Of a DNA stretch of 64,000 nt, positions 42,132 to 51,659 are shown in pieces. Made by a program: the position numbers and the translations under genes. Under the pieces are notes generated by a model. It had not been told where the DNA came from and ran no database searches. It saw nothing but the letters and a program-made list of their open reading frames with translations. Source of the stretch: an uncultured Siphonobacter sp. (GTDB lineage Bacteria > Bacteroidota > Bacteroidia > Cytophagales > Spirosomataceae); NCBI GenBank assembly GCA_913775095.1, contig CAJYIW010000009.1, positions 1-64,000 on the forward strand. Direction: 5' to 3'. Position 1 is the stretch's first letter. The number at the start of each line of letters is the position of its first letter.

Positions 42132-44033
42132 TTACTTACCGGGTTCCCAAACGTTATCCTTGCGGTTTACGTCAGGAATCATCAGGCCGCTCAGCGTGAT
42201 TTTCTGAACGGGTTTATTAAACTTCTTTTCTACTTCGAAAGTCTTGGCTCCATCTTTCCAGTAACGGGCCGTTTCGTTGATCTCTTCCGTCGTGTTATCA
42301 TTAAACAGAACGATCAGACGAATCGGGATGGGTAATGAACCTTTCTGGGTAACCACGATTTTAGTTTTGCCTTTCTTGTCAGCTACCACTTCCGAAAGAG
42401 CCAGATCAGGGTATCCTTTTTCAAAGAACCAGGGCTTCCAGTACCAGGACAAATCTTCTTTCAGAGCATCGTTGAACGAGAAGAAGAAGTCATAAGGCAT
42501 GGGGTGCTTGCCATTCCAGCGAGCCATGTATTCCTGCAGCGTAGCTTTGAATTTCTCCTGACCATACATATCCCGCAGGAACGTATAGGCCTGTGAAGGA
42601 CGCATATAGGTAGCAAAAGTATAAGCCGTACCGTTCAGCAGGTTCGTGGGCACCATCATGGGCTGCTCCTGCTCTTTTCCGGCAAACTGGTCGAAGTAAG
42701 CGGCATTGGTTTGCTGAGGCATGAATTTCTTCGGCATCCCGTCAATCTGAAATTCCATCCAGTTGGGTAAGGTCTGAGCCCAGCCTTCGTCCATCCACGC
42801 ATACTTACGCTCGTTGATACCCATGTAGAAAGGAAAATACGTGTGAGCAATTTCGTGAGCCGTTACTTCCGCCGCAAAGGCCGGGGGATACGAACCATCA
42901 TTCACGAACATCGGGAATTCCATTCCACCCGATCCGTTGAATACCGTTTCGTTGGGATAAGGGAAAGGCACGCCGGGCAAATACGTTGAGAAGTATTCCA
43001 CGCATTGCTTGGCATATCGGCACACGTCGTAGAAATCTTTGCTGCTGGGGTGATACACGGCAGCCACCGCTGTACGACGGCCCGTTTTATTATCCGCAAC
43101 CGCACTGGATCCATCCCAGAGATAGGTATCCGAAGAAGCAAACACGAAGTCAGGAACGTGCTCGGCCTTGAAGTGGTAGGTATGTTTACCGGATTTAGCC
43201 ACCGTAATGCCGCCTTTCGAACGATCCGCTTCCGTAACGATTTTCACGACCTGATCAGAAGTGCGGGACCCTTTATAGCGATCCAGAATTTCGGGAGAAA
43301 GAATTTTCTCGGGATTCTGCCATTCGCCCGTGGCCCAGACCAGATGATTAGCCGGAACGGTGATGTTTACATCGTAGTTATTAAAGTCGTTATAAAACTC
43401 TTTTTGTCCGGTATAATCCTGACGATCCCAGCCGTCAATATCGTCGTACACGGCAATTTGTGGATACCAGTACGCCACCATGAAGGAAGAATTAAAGTAT
43501 AAGCCTTCCCGGATGTGCGTCTTCGCCGGAATCAGGTAACTCCACTTGACATCCAGCGTTAACTTCTGACCCGTTTCCAGACCGCTTTTCAGGGTCACAA
43601 ACATATTGGTTCCGCTGCGTTGAGTCTTTACTTCATTGCCATTGACGGTTACGCTTTCAATCGTCACGCCTTCGTCGTTCAGATCGGAAGGGTCAATTTC
43701 CCGTTCATCGCGGTTCGCATCTTTCTTGAAAATGTCAGGGTATAAGCGAATCACCAGACTCGACAAACGGTTAGGGCTGTTATTGGTATAGACCACCTGT
43801 TCCGTTCCGCTGAGCTGACGGGTAGAGGGGTTCAATTCCACCTGAATTTTGTAATCGGAATGATTCTGCCAATACCTGGCTCCGGGTTTGCCATTCGTGG
43901 CCCGGGTTTCATTGGAATAGGCCTTCTGAATTTCCAGTGGAACCGGCAGGTTCTGGATAGTCTGACTAATTCCCGCAAAAGAAGCCAGCAATGCCACCGT
44001 CAGCAAGCCGGATTTTTTACTCAATAAACGCAT
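42132..44033 (-). CDS. M1 family metallopeptidase
   Basis: A 633-residue secreted zinc peptidase (signal MRLLSKKSGLLTVALLASFAGISQ). The zinc motif is H393-E394-I-A-H397, and the third ligand E416 stands 18 residues after it (HEXXH-18-E) in YAWMDEGWAQ. The exopeptidase motif GAMEN of aminopeptidase N is replaced by GGMEFP (residues 369-374), which is common in Bacteroidota M1 proteins and may change substrate use. The N-terminal beta-sandwich covers about 45-300. It probably trims peptides in the periplasm. Confidence 0.9.
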   Translation of the reverse strand: MRLLSKKSGLLTVALLASFAGISQTIQNLPVPLEIQKAYSNETRATNGKPGARYWQNHSDYKIQVELNPSTRQLSGTEQVVYTNNSPNRLSSLVIRLYPDIFKKDANRDEREIDPSDLNDEGVTIESVTVNGNEVKTQRSGTNMFVTLKSGLETGQKLTLDVKWSYLIPAKTHIREGLYFNSSFMVAYWYPQIAVYDDIDGWDRQDYTGQKEFYNDFNNYDVNITVPANHLVWATGEWQNPEKILSPEILDRYKGSRTSDQVVKIVTEADRSKGGITVAKSGKHTYHFKAEHVPDFVFASSDTYLWDGSSAVADNKTGRRTAVAAVYHPSSKDFYDVCRYAKQCVEYFSTYLPGVPFPYPNETVFNGSGGMEFPMFVNDGSYPPAFAAEVTAHEIAHTYFPFYMGINERKYAWMDEGWAQTLPNWMEFQIDGMPKKFMPQQTNAAYFDQFAGKEQEQPMMVPTNLLNGTAYTFATYMRPSQAYTFLRDMYGQEKFKATLQEYMARWNGKHPMPYDFFFSFNDALKEDLSWYWKPWFFEKGYPDLALSEVVADKKGKTKIVVTQKGSLPIPIRLIVLFNDNTTEEINETARYWKDGAKTFEVEKKFNKPVQKITLSGLMIPDVNRKDNVWEPGK

Positions 44034-44084
44034 GATGAAGGATTTAATGTGAAAATCTGGTCCTAATGTACGGAAGTAAGTTTA

Positions 44085-44130
44085 CAGTTTAAAAGTTTTC
44101 AGTTTTCCGTTTGCTGTTTTCAATTGTTGC
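44085..44130. repeat. GTTTTCAG-type low-complexity tract
   Basis: TTTACAGTTTAAAAGTTTTC, CAGTTTTCCGTTTGCTGTTTTC. It is related to the AACTGAAAAC family in the reverse sense, lying upstream of the M1 gene. Confidence 0.4.
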
Positions 44131-44191
44131 TGTTTTGCCCCCTTTTTTGCTACCAAGACTCCAGGGCACCAAGGTTCACAACGCAGAAAAG

Positions 44192-44223
44192 AAAAGGCTC
44201 TCTGAATCACAGAGAGCCTTTTT
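44192..44223 (-). terminator. Intrinsic terminator of the TonB receptor gene
   Basis: Perfect 13-bp stem AAAAGGCTCTCTG / CAGAGAGCCTTTT with a 5-nt loop, followed on the minus strand by CTTTTC. Confidence 0.82.
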
Positions 44224-44247
44224 AAACCAGTAACGAACAACCCGTAC

Positions 44248-46602
44248 CTAGAACTTATACGTTAATCCGATTCGGGAATTACGCCCCGGTTCGGCCTGCC
44301 AGTAGTAATATGTCCCGTAAGCCGCTCCTGTATACAGGTACGTATTGAGTACATTGAAAACGTTGGCGGTTATGTTAATGCGATTATTTTCCCAGTAGAT
44401 ACCGCCATCCAGTTTGAAGTAATCAGGTAATTCACCGTAACCCGTAGCGGCCCAGGACCAGGTCGTGCGATCGCCCTGATAATTGAAGCCCGCCGAGAAG
44501 CCCGTGCCTTTCAGTACACCTTTCTGAATTTTATAGGTCAACCACGCATTGGCGTTGTGTTTGGCATAACCGGCAATCTTATCCCCAACCTTGGCATCGG
44601 AAGTTTCTTTCGTCACTTTCGAATCCGTCAGAGCATAGTTGGCGATCAGACTCAGACCGGGAGCGATTTCCCCACGTAAGTCAAACTCGATACCTTCGGT
44701 CTGCGTTTGTCCTAATTGCAATACAAAGTTCTGACCAGCCGCATTGCTTGGATCGGGCGAAAGCTGGTTGTTTTTCAGGATACGATAAATCGCCAGCGTT
44801 GTATTCCACTTACCACCCAACCAATCTCTTTTGAAACCTAACTCAAGGTTATTTCCTGAAATAGGTTTGATGCGGCCTCCACTACGGAGAACACCCGTTT
44901 GAGGCAGAAACGTTTGGTCATATAAGGCATACACGCTTGTATTCTTATCAATAGAGGCACTCAGTCCAAACCGGGGTGTTACTTTGTTATCAGAGGTGAT
45001 GGTATTGTACTGATTATCTTTCGCGTAAGTAAATCGACCGGCGATGGTCAGACGTAAACGATTCTCGAAAAATCCTAACTCATCCTGTACGTACACGCCC
45101 ATATACGTCTGAGCCAGCGTTCCGTAAATTCCGGCCCGTTCAGCCAAAGACTTGGAGCGATCAAAATTGGGATACCCATTCGCGGGCGAACCGTATGTAG
45201 GACGATAGATATTGAATGACTCCGGGATATCCAGATTGTGCGACTGATTCCAGTCCGCCAGGTATTTTTTGTCACCATAATCCAGACCAGCCAGAATGCG
45301 GTGGTGAACTTTTCCGGTTTGCTCTTCACCATTCAGGAAAAGCTGTCCGTATTTGGAAACGTTGGAAGCGTCCCAGTTGCTCACACTGCGAATGATATTG
45401 CCTGCTTCATCCGGCTCGCCGCCACCATACGCGGGCCACATCGAGCTGCCCTGTTGCTTGTAATTGAAATAGGCCGCCTGAGCCGTCAGTTTCCACCGAT
45501 TATTGAATTGATGCTGAAAATTAAGGGTCAGGTTATGATCATTAATATGGGTGGGCTCCAAACCCGGATCAGACAGGGTAAAATTGCGGGGTAACACCGC
45601 ATAACCATCTTTTGCAAAGACATAATAGCTACCGACGTTCGACATTTTAGCGTGCTGATACACGTACTCGGCAGTCAGCGTGGTTTTATCGCTAAACTTA
45701 TACGTGATGACCGGAGCTACGCTGAAACGATTATTATACTCGAAAGGGCGGAAGGACTTTTTGCTCTGTCCCATGACGTTGAACCGGTACAGCACTTTGT
45801 CCGAAAACTTACCGTCTAAATCCGCCGAAGCCCGGTAAAAATCATAACTGCCCATCAGCACGCTCGCCTCCCCTTTGGTTACTCCCGTTGGGCGTTTGGT
45901 AACTACGTTGTACATCCCGGCGGGTTCGCCGTTTGACATCATGAATCCCGCAGGGCCTTTCACAAACTCAACGTGGTCTACAAAACTCATGTCTTCGGTC
46001 AGAGGGCCCCAGGTCGAGGTAATGTTCATTCCATTACGGAAAGACGAAGCCCGTGAGCCACGCATATTAACCCGGGCGTAGGTATCGCCCCAGTGTTCCA
46101 GACGAGTGGCTCCGCTGACGTTACGAATCAGACCGTCACTCAGACTGGTGATTTGCTGAATAGCCATCACTTTTCCGGTAATGACCTGAATGTTCTGAGG
46201 AGCTTCGAGGATAGGTTCGCTGATGCGTAAGGTCGAAGAAACCTGATTGCTGTGGTAAGGATTTTGTGCCGAACGAATGACTACTTCCTGAAGCTCATTG
46301 GAAGATTCCTGAAGCATAAAGGAAACCGTAGCGGTTTCGTTCTCCAGTACCTGAATGGACTGTTCCTGCGACTGAAGGCCTACGAAACTGGCTACGATGG
46401 TGTATTTACCCGCCTTTACCCGGGGAATATTGAAATTACCCTGCTCATCAGTAATCGCTCCGATTGAGCGGCCTTTTAAACTTACGGTAACACTAAAAGC
46501 GGGTTTATTATCGGAGGTAAGTACCTGTCCGGCAATTTTGCCATGTTGTGCAAAGGCACAGATACTCGTCAGGAGAAGAAAGTAGGTATAAAAGAATCTC
46601 AC
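44248..46602 (-). CDS. TonB-dependent siderophore receptor with carboxypeptidase-like N-terminal domain
   Basis: A 784-residue outer-membrane transporter. A signal peptide (VRFFYTYFLLLTSICAFAQ) is followed by a carboxypeptidase regulatory-like beta domain (GKIAGQVLTSDNKPAFSVTVSLKGRSIGAITDEQGNF). Then comes the plug (EAPQNIQVITGKVMAIQQITSLSDGLIRNVSGA...MRGSRASSFRNGM) and a 22-strand barrel ending in R-IGLTYKF. The plug wording fits the ferrichrome/ferric-siderophore class. I place the start at GTG 46602, since the in-frame TTG at 46641 belongs to the -7 box TAGATTTG. A palindrome over that box suggests Fur-type control, consistent with iron uptake. Confidence 0.88.
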   Translation of the reverse strand: MRFFYTYFLLLTSICAFAQHGKIAGQVLTSDNKPAFSVTVSLKGRSIGAITDEQGNFNIPRVKAGKYTIVASFVGLQSQEQSIQVLENETATVSFMLQESSNELQEVVIRSAQNPYHSNQVSSTLRISEPILEAPQNIQVITGKVMAIQQITSLSDGLIRNVSGATRLEHWGDTYARVNMRGSRASSFRNGMNITSTWGPLTEDMSFVDHVEFVKGPAGFMMSNGEPAGMYNVVTKRPTGVTKGEASVLMGSYDFYRASADLDGKFSDKVLYRFNVMGQSKKSFRPFEYNNRFSVAPVITYKFSDKTTLTAEYVYQHAKMSNVGSYYVFAKDGYAVLPRNFTLSDPGLEPTHINDHNLTLNFQHQFNNRWKLTAQAAYFNYKQQGSSMWPAYGGGEPDEAGNIIRSVSNWDASNVSKYGQLFLNGEEQTGKVHHRILAGLDYGDKKYLADWNQSHNLDIPESFNIYRPTYGSPANGYPNFDRSKSLAERAGIYGTLAQTYMGVYVQDELGFFENRLRLTIAGRFTYAKDNQYNTITSDNKVTPRFGLSASIDKNTSVYALYDQTFLPQTGVLRSGGRIKPISGNNLELGFKRDWLGGKWNTTLAIYRILKNNQLSPDPSNAAGQNFVLQLGQTQTEGIEFDLRGEIAPGLSLIANYALTDSKVTKETSDAKVGDKIAGYAKHNANAWLTYKIQKGVLKGTGFSAGFNYQGDRTTWSWAATGYGELPDYFKLDGGIYWENNRINITANVFNVLNTYLYTGAAYGTYYYWQAEPGRNSRIGLTYKF

Positions 46603-46638
46603 GACTGCTTTTTTAAATTTGGGAGAACTAATTCGCCA

Positions 46639-46659
46639 CAAATCTAAACCTATTTAGAT
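46639..46659 (-). promoter_or_regulatory. Promoter -7 box overlapped by a Fur-like palindrome
   Basis: On the minus strand TAGATTTG (46646-46639) is a full TAnnTTTG match. It overlaps the perfect palindrome ATCTAAA-CCTA-TTTAGAT (46642-46659). Position before a siderophore receptor suggests a Fur or iron-responsive operator. The exact consensus of this organism is not known to me. Confidence 0.6.
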
Positions 46660-46696
46660 CAATTAAAAATAACATTCTTCTTTTTTTAATCTCTCC

Positions 46697-48202
46697 TTAA
46701 TATTTCAGTTTTCGAGTTTTCTTCACCAGGCTATCCACGAGACCATTGATCTCGGGTGAAATACGCAGACCCACCACCATGGAAGCAAAAACAACGGTGG
46801 TGACGGCTCCGCGAAGAGCGATGTTAATGACTTGTGTAAGAAAAGATTCGCCAAAATCCGGAATGGACCAGGTAATGAGGTAGGTAACCAGCCCGATGCC
46901 AAAAGCTCCCAGCGTCTGTTGCGTGAAGGGTAATATCCTGAATTTCCAGTAGACGAAAGTGGCCCGCATGAAACTGTAAATCAGAATGGTAATGGTGGTA
47001 GCCATGGCCGAACCATTGATGCCAAAACGCGGAATCAGTAAGTGATTGGTCCAGATGGTCAGCCCGCCCAGAATCAGGACAAAAACCGTAGACACTCGGT
47101 AATACTGTGAATAACCCATGATTTCGCTGCTCATACCTCCGGCCATATCCAGCAGCCGGGTCAGGAGAAACAGAAAAACGACGGTCGTACCCGAGGCAAA
47201 TTCGGCTCCTTTGGGTAGTATTTTAAAAAGATCATCAATGTTTGACCAGATACCAATGAACAGAAAAAGTCCCGCCAGCAACTGATGCAGAGCGACCTTT
47301 TGATGCATCTGCTGAACCTGTTCATACTTCTTTTCCCGCAGGGACTGAGCGACCAGCGGAATAGCGATCTGGGTTAATGACTTTTTAGGAATTTCAATGA
47401 GCGAGGCAATCAGCGTTGCCGTGGCGAAGATTCCGGCCCAGCTCTGTCCTTTATACGAACCAATCAAAAGAATATCCAGATAGGTACACAGCGTAGTTCC
47501 GATGGCTCCAATCGAAGCGATAAATCCGAATCTGAGTATCTCTCCGATTACCGGATGCACCAGTTTCCAGGAAATGGGAGCAAGATATAATTTACCCATG
47601 TATCGCAGATAAATCAGCAGACCGATTCCTACGAAAGCATTGGAAAACACGAAAAGCTGCACGAACTGATCGAGCGTTACGAGCTTGAATCCATACAACA
47701 GAATCACCGCCATATTGGCCAGTTTCAGTCCTACTTCGCGTAAAAAAGCAGGAATGGCAATGCGTTGGAGGTTTCGACAGTACGCCTCCAGAATGCCCTG
47801 TAATAAATTGAAGCCCGTCAGCCAGATCAAGAGGTAGTAATACTTTACCAATTCCGGTGACTGCTCTTTGAAAAGATCAATAAACCAGGGCTTAGCAACT
47901 AAAAATAAGGCAATAAAAATGACGAAGTAAAACGAAGCGTACCCCAGCAGGAAGGTTAGAAACCCGTGATGTTTTAATTCTTCGTTTCGGAAATGGCTGA
48001 AGAAGCGATCCGCAATGGCGGGGCCGCCGAAGGTGAAAATACCGTAAAGTAATAAACTGAAACTGAGTAATGAACGAGTCAATCCGATTTCCTGGGTTTC
48101 CAGGAAATACAGGGCAACGACCATCTGATTGAGTGTCCCAATGACTACGCCAAAGTAGGTAATTCCGGTGGCCTTCAGACTCTGACGAATAACGATTCCC
48201 AA
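46697..48202 (-). CDS. Polysaccharide/lipid-linked oligosaccharide flippase (Wzx-like)
   Basis: A 501-residue protein with about 12-14 membrane segments of the MATE/MOP superfamily. The start MGIVIRQSLKATGITYFGVVIG is a conserved beginning of Bacteroidota oligosaccharide flippases, which supports the TTG start at 48202. It would move lipid-linked glycan units across the inner membrane. It heads the minus-strand part of the glycan cluster, next to two glycosyltransferases. Confidence 0.83.
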   Translation of the reverse strand: MGIVIRQSLKATGITYFGVVIGTLNQMVVALYFLETQEIGLTRSLLSFSLLLYGIFTFGGPAIADRFFSHFRNEELKHHGFLTFLLGYASFYFVIFIALFLVAKPWFIDLFKEQSPELVKYYYLLIWLTGFNLLQGILEAYCRNLQRIAIPAFLREVGLKLANMAVILLYGFKLVTLDQFVQLFVFSNAFVGIGLLIYLRYMGKLYLAPISWKLVHPVIGEILRFGFIASIGAIGTTLCTYLDILLIGSYKGQSWAGIFATATLIASLIEIPKKSLTQIAIPLVAQSLREKKYEQVQQMHQKVALHQLLAGLFLFIGIWSNIDDLFKILPKGAEFASGTTVVFLFLLTRLLDMAGGMSSEIMGYSQYYRVSTVFVLILGGLTIWTNHLLIPRFGINGSAMATTITILIYSFMRATFVYWKFRILPFTQQTLGAFGIGLVTYLITWSIPDFGESFLTQVINIALRGAVTTVVFASMVVGLRISPEINGLVDSLVKKTRKLKY

Positions 48203-48297
48203 GGTATGCTGCTGTTAATGGTTATTTTATGATTTGAGAAGGTTGGAGGTTTGTTTGAGGATGTTTGAAACGTTAGAGGGTTTGAATGTTTCAAGTC
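48203..48297. repeat. GTTTGAGG-type low-complexity tract
   Basis: GGAGGTTTGTTTGAGGATG, TTTGAAACG and GAGGGTTTGAATGTTTC words, partly complementary to CAACCCTCAAACCTGAATC at 48600-48628 on the far side of the same gap. Confidence 0.45.
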
Positions 48298-48370
48298 ACT
48301 CTTTCGGATTTAAACGTCGCTCTTTCGGATTTAAAATCCGAAAGCCCTCTGCAAGGGATTTGTAATCCCC
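48298..48370 (+). repeat. R1 palindromic repeat, with a truncated copy
   Basis: CTCTTTCGGATTTAAA-CGTCG (truncated) followed by the intact TCTTTCGGATTTAAAATCCGAAAG, GCCCTCTGCA and GGGATTTGTAATCCC. The truncated-then-intact layout is the same as at 16961-17028. Confidence 0.75.
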
Positions 48371-48389
48371 TGTTCACCCTTATACCTCC

Positions 48390-48448
48390 CGCCCTGGCTG
48401 GTGTCTCACCAGCCAGTTACAAGTGTCTGGTGAGACACCAGCCAGGGC
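48390..48448 (+). repeat. R2 palindromic repeat (CTGGCTGGTG type), tandem inverted copies
   Basis: CCCTGGCTGGTG-TCT-CACCAGCCAG then GTGTCTGGTGAGACACCAGCCAGGGC: two CTGGCTGGTG units in opposite phase. Confidence 0.72.
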
Positions 48449-48504
48449 AAGGGGCGTTTTGTTTGACGTTTGAAGAGTTTAAGTGTTTGAGTATGCGTCG
48501 CTCC

Positions 48505-48570
48505 CCGCCGTGGTTGGTGTCCTCACCAACCACTTACTTGCAACTGGCAGTTGAAACACCAGGCAAGGGA
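48505..48570 (+). repeat. R2 palindromic repeat (GTGGTTGGTG type)
   Basis: CCCGCCGTGGTTGGTG-TCCT-CACCAACCAC, followed by a decayed CAACTGGCAG...ACACCAGGCAAGG unit. The intact part is the same as 17251-17274. Confidence 0.72.
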
Positions 48571-48629
48571 GGGGTTATTCTGGTACTCAAACTTTTCAAC
48601 CCTGAATCAACCCTCAAACCTGAATCAAA

Positions 48630-49577
48630 CTAGTTCAATTCATTCTTCCCATGCTGAATGCTTTCATCCGAAAAACCTTTCAGGTAGGCCAGGGTTTGGC
48701 GATACTTGATCCATTCCGTTTTTCTGGGGTTTTTACTGGAAAGTAAAGCCTGCATGAAGCGAAACGTTGATTTCACGCCGAAAGCCATCACCCGCCAGTA
48801 CCCCATCGAGAAAGGTTTTACCTTCATCATCCAGGCCCGGGCGGCTCCGCTGGCGTGACTGCGTTGCATCCGGTACGGCACCTGCCAGTTGCGGGCGGGT
48901 GTCCAGTGCTGAATGCGGGCTGCTGGTTCAAACCAGAAAATCCGGTCGGCCTCGGCCTGATGATCTGTATAAATTCGGAAAAACAGATCGGTTTCTTCGC
49001 CCATGCGGGGCATGTGTTCGCCGCCGCCCCCCAGCTCTTCCTGAAAGCCTTTGTATTTTTCGAGTAAGCTTCTGGCAATTCCCATGTTCCCTCCGGCAAA
49101 GCCAAAGGGAGCCCGATGAGCCGGAATATAACCCGCCTTCTCGCCCCAGCTCCGCAACTCAAATTCGGGAATGAACCATTCGGGAGGCGTTTCGGCGTAC
49201 CAGGGTTCTACCAGTCCTCCTACGGCCAAAGGCTGTGGAGCCTGCCGCAAGGCTGCCAGCATGGCCATCGCCCATTGCGGATCCACGCGAATATCATCAT
49301 CCAGATACGCCACAAATGTGCCTCTGGCTTCCTGCCAGCCCCGGTTGCGGGCAATGCTGCGACCGGGTTTTCCTTCAAAAAAATAATGAATGTGCGGATA
49401 CTTCTCCGTGAACGTCCGAACGACTTCAGCCGTAGTATCTCTGGAGTTATTATCAATGACCAGAATCTCAAACTGACTGGTATCCAGTGTTTGTTTTGTT
49501 AAATCTTCCAGAGCCAGGCCAATCAGGTCGGCCCGGTTATACGTACAAATGACGACCGAAAGGGGTAACTCATTCAT
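48630..49577 (-). CDS. Glycosyltransferase family 2
   Basis: A 315-residue GT-A fold enzyme. The nucleotide-binding start is LPLSVVICTYNRADLIGLALEDL, the metal-binding motif is AYLDDDIRVDPQW, and the acceptor-side motif is EETDLFFRIY (ED-like). It transfers a sugar from a nucleotide donor during surface glycan assembly at the inner membrane face. Its start overlaps the stop of the next GT2 gene by 8 nt, so the two are translationally coupled. The C-terminal tail is basic. Confidence 0.87.
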   Translation of the reverse strand: MNELPLSVVICTYNRADLIGLALEDLTKQTLDTSQFEILVIDNNSRDTTAEVVRTFTEKYPHIHYFFEGKPGRSIARNRGWQEARGTFVAYLDDDIRVDPQWAMAMLAALRQAPQPLAVGGLVEPWYAETPPEWFIPEFELRSWGEKAGYIPAHRAPFGFAGGNMGIARSLLEKYKGFQEELGGGGEHMPRMGEETDLFFRIYTDHQAEADRIFWFEPAARIQHWTPARNWQVPYRMQRSHASGAARAWMMKVKPFSMGYWRVMAFGVKSTFRFMQALLSSKNPRKTEWIKYRQTLAYLKGFSDESIQHGKNELN

Positions 49578-50511
49578 GCAAATCCTTTCGTTTGAGTTTC
49601 AGGATACGATACTTCACAAACATGACCAGTTTGATGTACCGATGTCGTACGCCGTATTTCCAGGAACTGCGAATGACCGCCTCCGTTCCTTTAGGTAAGG
49701 GACCTGCATAACCCGCTTTCCGGATTTCATCGACTGATTGGACATTCAGCCGCCAGAACCAGTACCCATACGCCCCGGCGTAGGGTTCACGACGGAGATC
49801 CAAACCGAATTTTTCGGCTACGGTAAAGTATTCAAATAATAATAAATTCTTGTTTTTAGTAACCGAGGCCGTTACCTGCTTTTCGTGAATGGCAACGCCT
49901 ACCAACGCTTCGGGGATGTAAGCGGCTACGGGCCGGTACCGCAGGCAACGCACGTAAAAGTCTACATCAACGAGCCATTTCAGTTGGGAGTCGAAGAAAA
50001 TACCCGTTGATTTTCGGAACATGACCGTACTCGGCACACCCACAAAATCCGCCGTGATCAATACTTCAGGTTCGGTTTTCAATTGGTGCAGCTGCGTTTC
50101 GGAAGGGCGATTTAAACGAATTCGTTCATCCGTTTCCAGTCGGCGAATGTCGGTATTGGCGAAGGCAAAAACGGCTTCCGGCTGATCGTCCAGGGCTTTG
50201 ACAAACAGAGCCAGACTATCCGGACGCAGTAACCAGTCGTCGTGATGATGAACGAGAATGTACTCACCCTGAGCCAGTCGCAGGCCTGCATTCCAGTTTT
50301 CAGGGGTTCCTAACGAAGGCCGGTGAGCCTGATAGGTAATGGGTAATCGATCCTGCCAGCGTTCGACCTGTTTCCGTACGGAATCATCGGGTGTATCGTC
50401 CGTCAGGATGATTTCAAAATCGCGAAACGTTTGTGTTTCCAGGGCCCGCAGTGCTTTTTCCAGCAACTCAGGTTCTTTATAGGCAGGAATACAAACCGAA
50501 AGTTTCGGCAT
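49570..50511 (-). CDS. Glycosyltransferase family 2
   Basis: A 313-residue GT-A fold enzyme starting MPKLSVCIPAYKEPELLEKALRALETQTF, with LTDDTPDDS and the metal-binding LVHHHDDWLLRPDSL (HDD in place of the usual DxD). WLVDVDFYVRCL supplies the later acidic site. It is the first gene of the coupled minus-strand pair and probably adds one residue of the same glycan as its neighbour. Confidence 0.87.
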   Translation of the reverse strand: MPKLSVCIPAYKEPELLEKALRALETQTFRDFEIILTDDTPDDSVRKQVERWQDRLPITYQAHRPSLGTPENWNAGLRLAQGEYILVHHHDDWLLRPDSLALFVKALDDQPEAVFAFANTDIRRLETDERIRLNRPSETQLHQLKTEPEVLITADFVGVPSTVMFRKSTGIFFDSQLKWLVDVDFYVRCLRYRPVAAYIPEALVGVAIHEKQVTASVTKNKNLLLFEYFTVAEKFGLDLRREPYAGAYGYWFWRLNVQSVDEIRKAGYAGPLPKGTEAVIRSSWKYGVRHRYIKLVMFVKYRILKLKRKDLHE

Positions 50512-50869
50512 AAACCAGGGACTTTTTTAACCACGAAGGTAAGGCCCGTTCGGTAGTTTTCCGTTTTCGGTTTTCAGTTTTCAACGGAGCCTTGGCGGTT
50601 TAGAGGGTTACGTTTTGAGTTTTGAGTTTCGGGTTTTGAGTTTTTTATCTACTTCATCTTATTATTACTCCTTGTCAATCAGTAAGTTATCCACTCAATT
50701 CACTTTTGTGCTTTCCTCTACTCCTGATTGACCCTTCATCATTTTAAGGAACGAAATCGAAAGTAATCCTAGCGAAGTGGTTATTTTACATGAATTTTGC
50801 AGCCAAAAGTCTGTTTGGTTTTTCGGGAGTACACTGAAAACCAATAACTGACAACAGTCAACTCAAAAA
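50512..50869. other. Divergent intergenic region with GTTTTGAG tracts
   Basis: The 358-nt gap separates divergent glycan genes. It has GTTTTCCGTTTTCGGTTTTC at 50558-50582 and GTTTTGAGTTTTGAGTTTC at 50624-50652, matched weakly by CAGTCAACTCAAAAAA before the methyltransferase start. No gene is seen, and no clear promoter pair. Confidence 0.5.
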
Positions 50870-51655
50870 ATGGCATTAACCTTTCTATCAAAAGTTGTCC
50901 CCGAATCCTGGATTCCTTACCTGAAGTTTGTTCGGGCTCCGTGGAATTTTCACCTGCTTCAGAAAGACAAATTTCATTACGCTACGGATAAGCTTTATAC
51001 GGAAGTTAATACGGAATTCAAGCAAGACCCTCGTTTCGCCAGAGCCTACCAATGGGTTACCCGGCTCGGTGGCTCGCTGGTGCCTACAAACGGCATGGAA
51101 TGGCGGATCTATCTGCTTTGCTGGGCGGCCGATCAGGTTAAAAACCTCCCCGGCGACTTTGTGGCCTGCGGGGTTTTCAGCGGTTTCTGCGACCGGGCCA
51201 TTATGGATTACATTGATTTCCAGAAAACGGATAAGCGGTATTACCTCATGGATACCTTTCAGGGACTGGATCCCCGGTATAGCTCTGATTACGAGATCAA
51301 GCGAAACCATTCCATGGGTTATGAGAAAAGTCAGAATTTGTACGAACAGGTGAAGCAGACTTTTCAGGATTTTAACGTTCGCATTATCAAAGGAGCCATC
51401 CCGGATACCCTACCCCAGGCCGACACGGAGCAAATCTGTTTTCTGTCCATTGACATGAATGCCGTCGTTCCCGAAGTAGCGGCCCTGGAATATTTCTGGC
51501 CTAAACTGGTGAAAGGAGCCGTCGTTATTTTTGACGATTACGGTTTCCCAACCTGCGAAGCCCAGAAGCACGGCCACGACGCTTTTGCAAAAAAAGCAGG
51601 TCACACCATTTTCACCTCCCCCACCGGGCAGGGTATTTTGATTAAACAATTTTAG
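50870..51655 (+). CDS. TylF/MycF-like O-methyltransferase
   Basis: A 261-residue SAM-dependent methyltransferase. DFVACGVFSGFCDRAIMDYI is the SAM-binding loop of the macrocin O-methyltransferase (TylF) type, followed by YYLMDTFQGLDPRYSSDY, FLSIDMNAVVPEVAALEYFWPKLVKGAVVIFDDYGFP (metal-binding D and DD). In TylF the target is a sugar hydroxyl, so this protein may methylate a sugar of the glycan made by its neighbours. That last step is inference. Confidence 0.82.
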   Translation: MALTFLSKVVPESWIPYLKFVRAPWNFHLLQKDKFHYATDKLYTEVNTEFKQDPRFARAYQWVTRLGGSLVPTNGMEWRIYLLCWAADQVKNLPGDFVACGVFSGFCDRAIMDYIDFQKTDKRYYLMDTFQGLDPRYSSDYEIKRNHSMGYEKSQNLYEQVKQTFQDFNVRIIKGAIPDTLPQADTEQICFLSIDMNAVVPEVAALEYFWPKLVKGAVVIFDDYGFPTCEAQKHGHDAFAKKAGHTIFTSPTGQGILIKQF

Positions 51656-51659
51656 AAGA

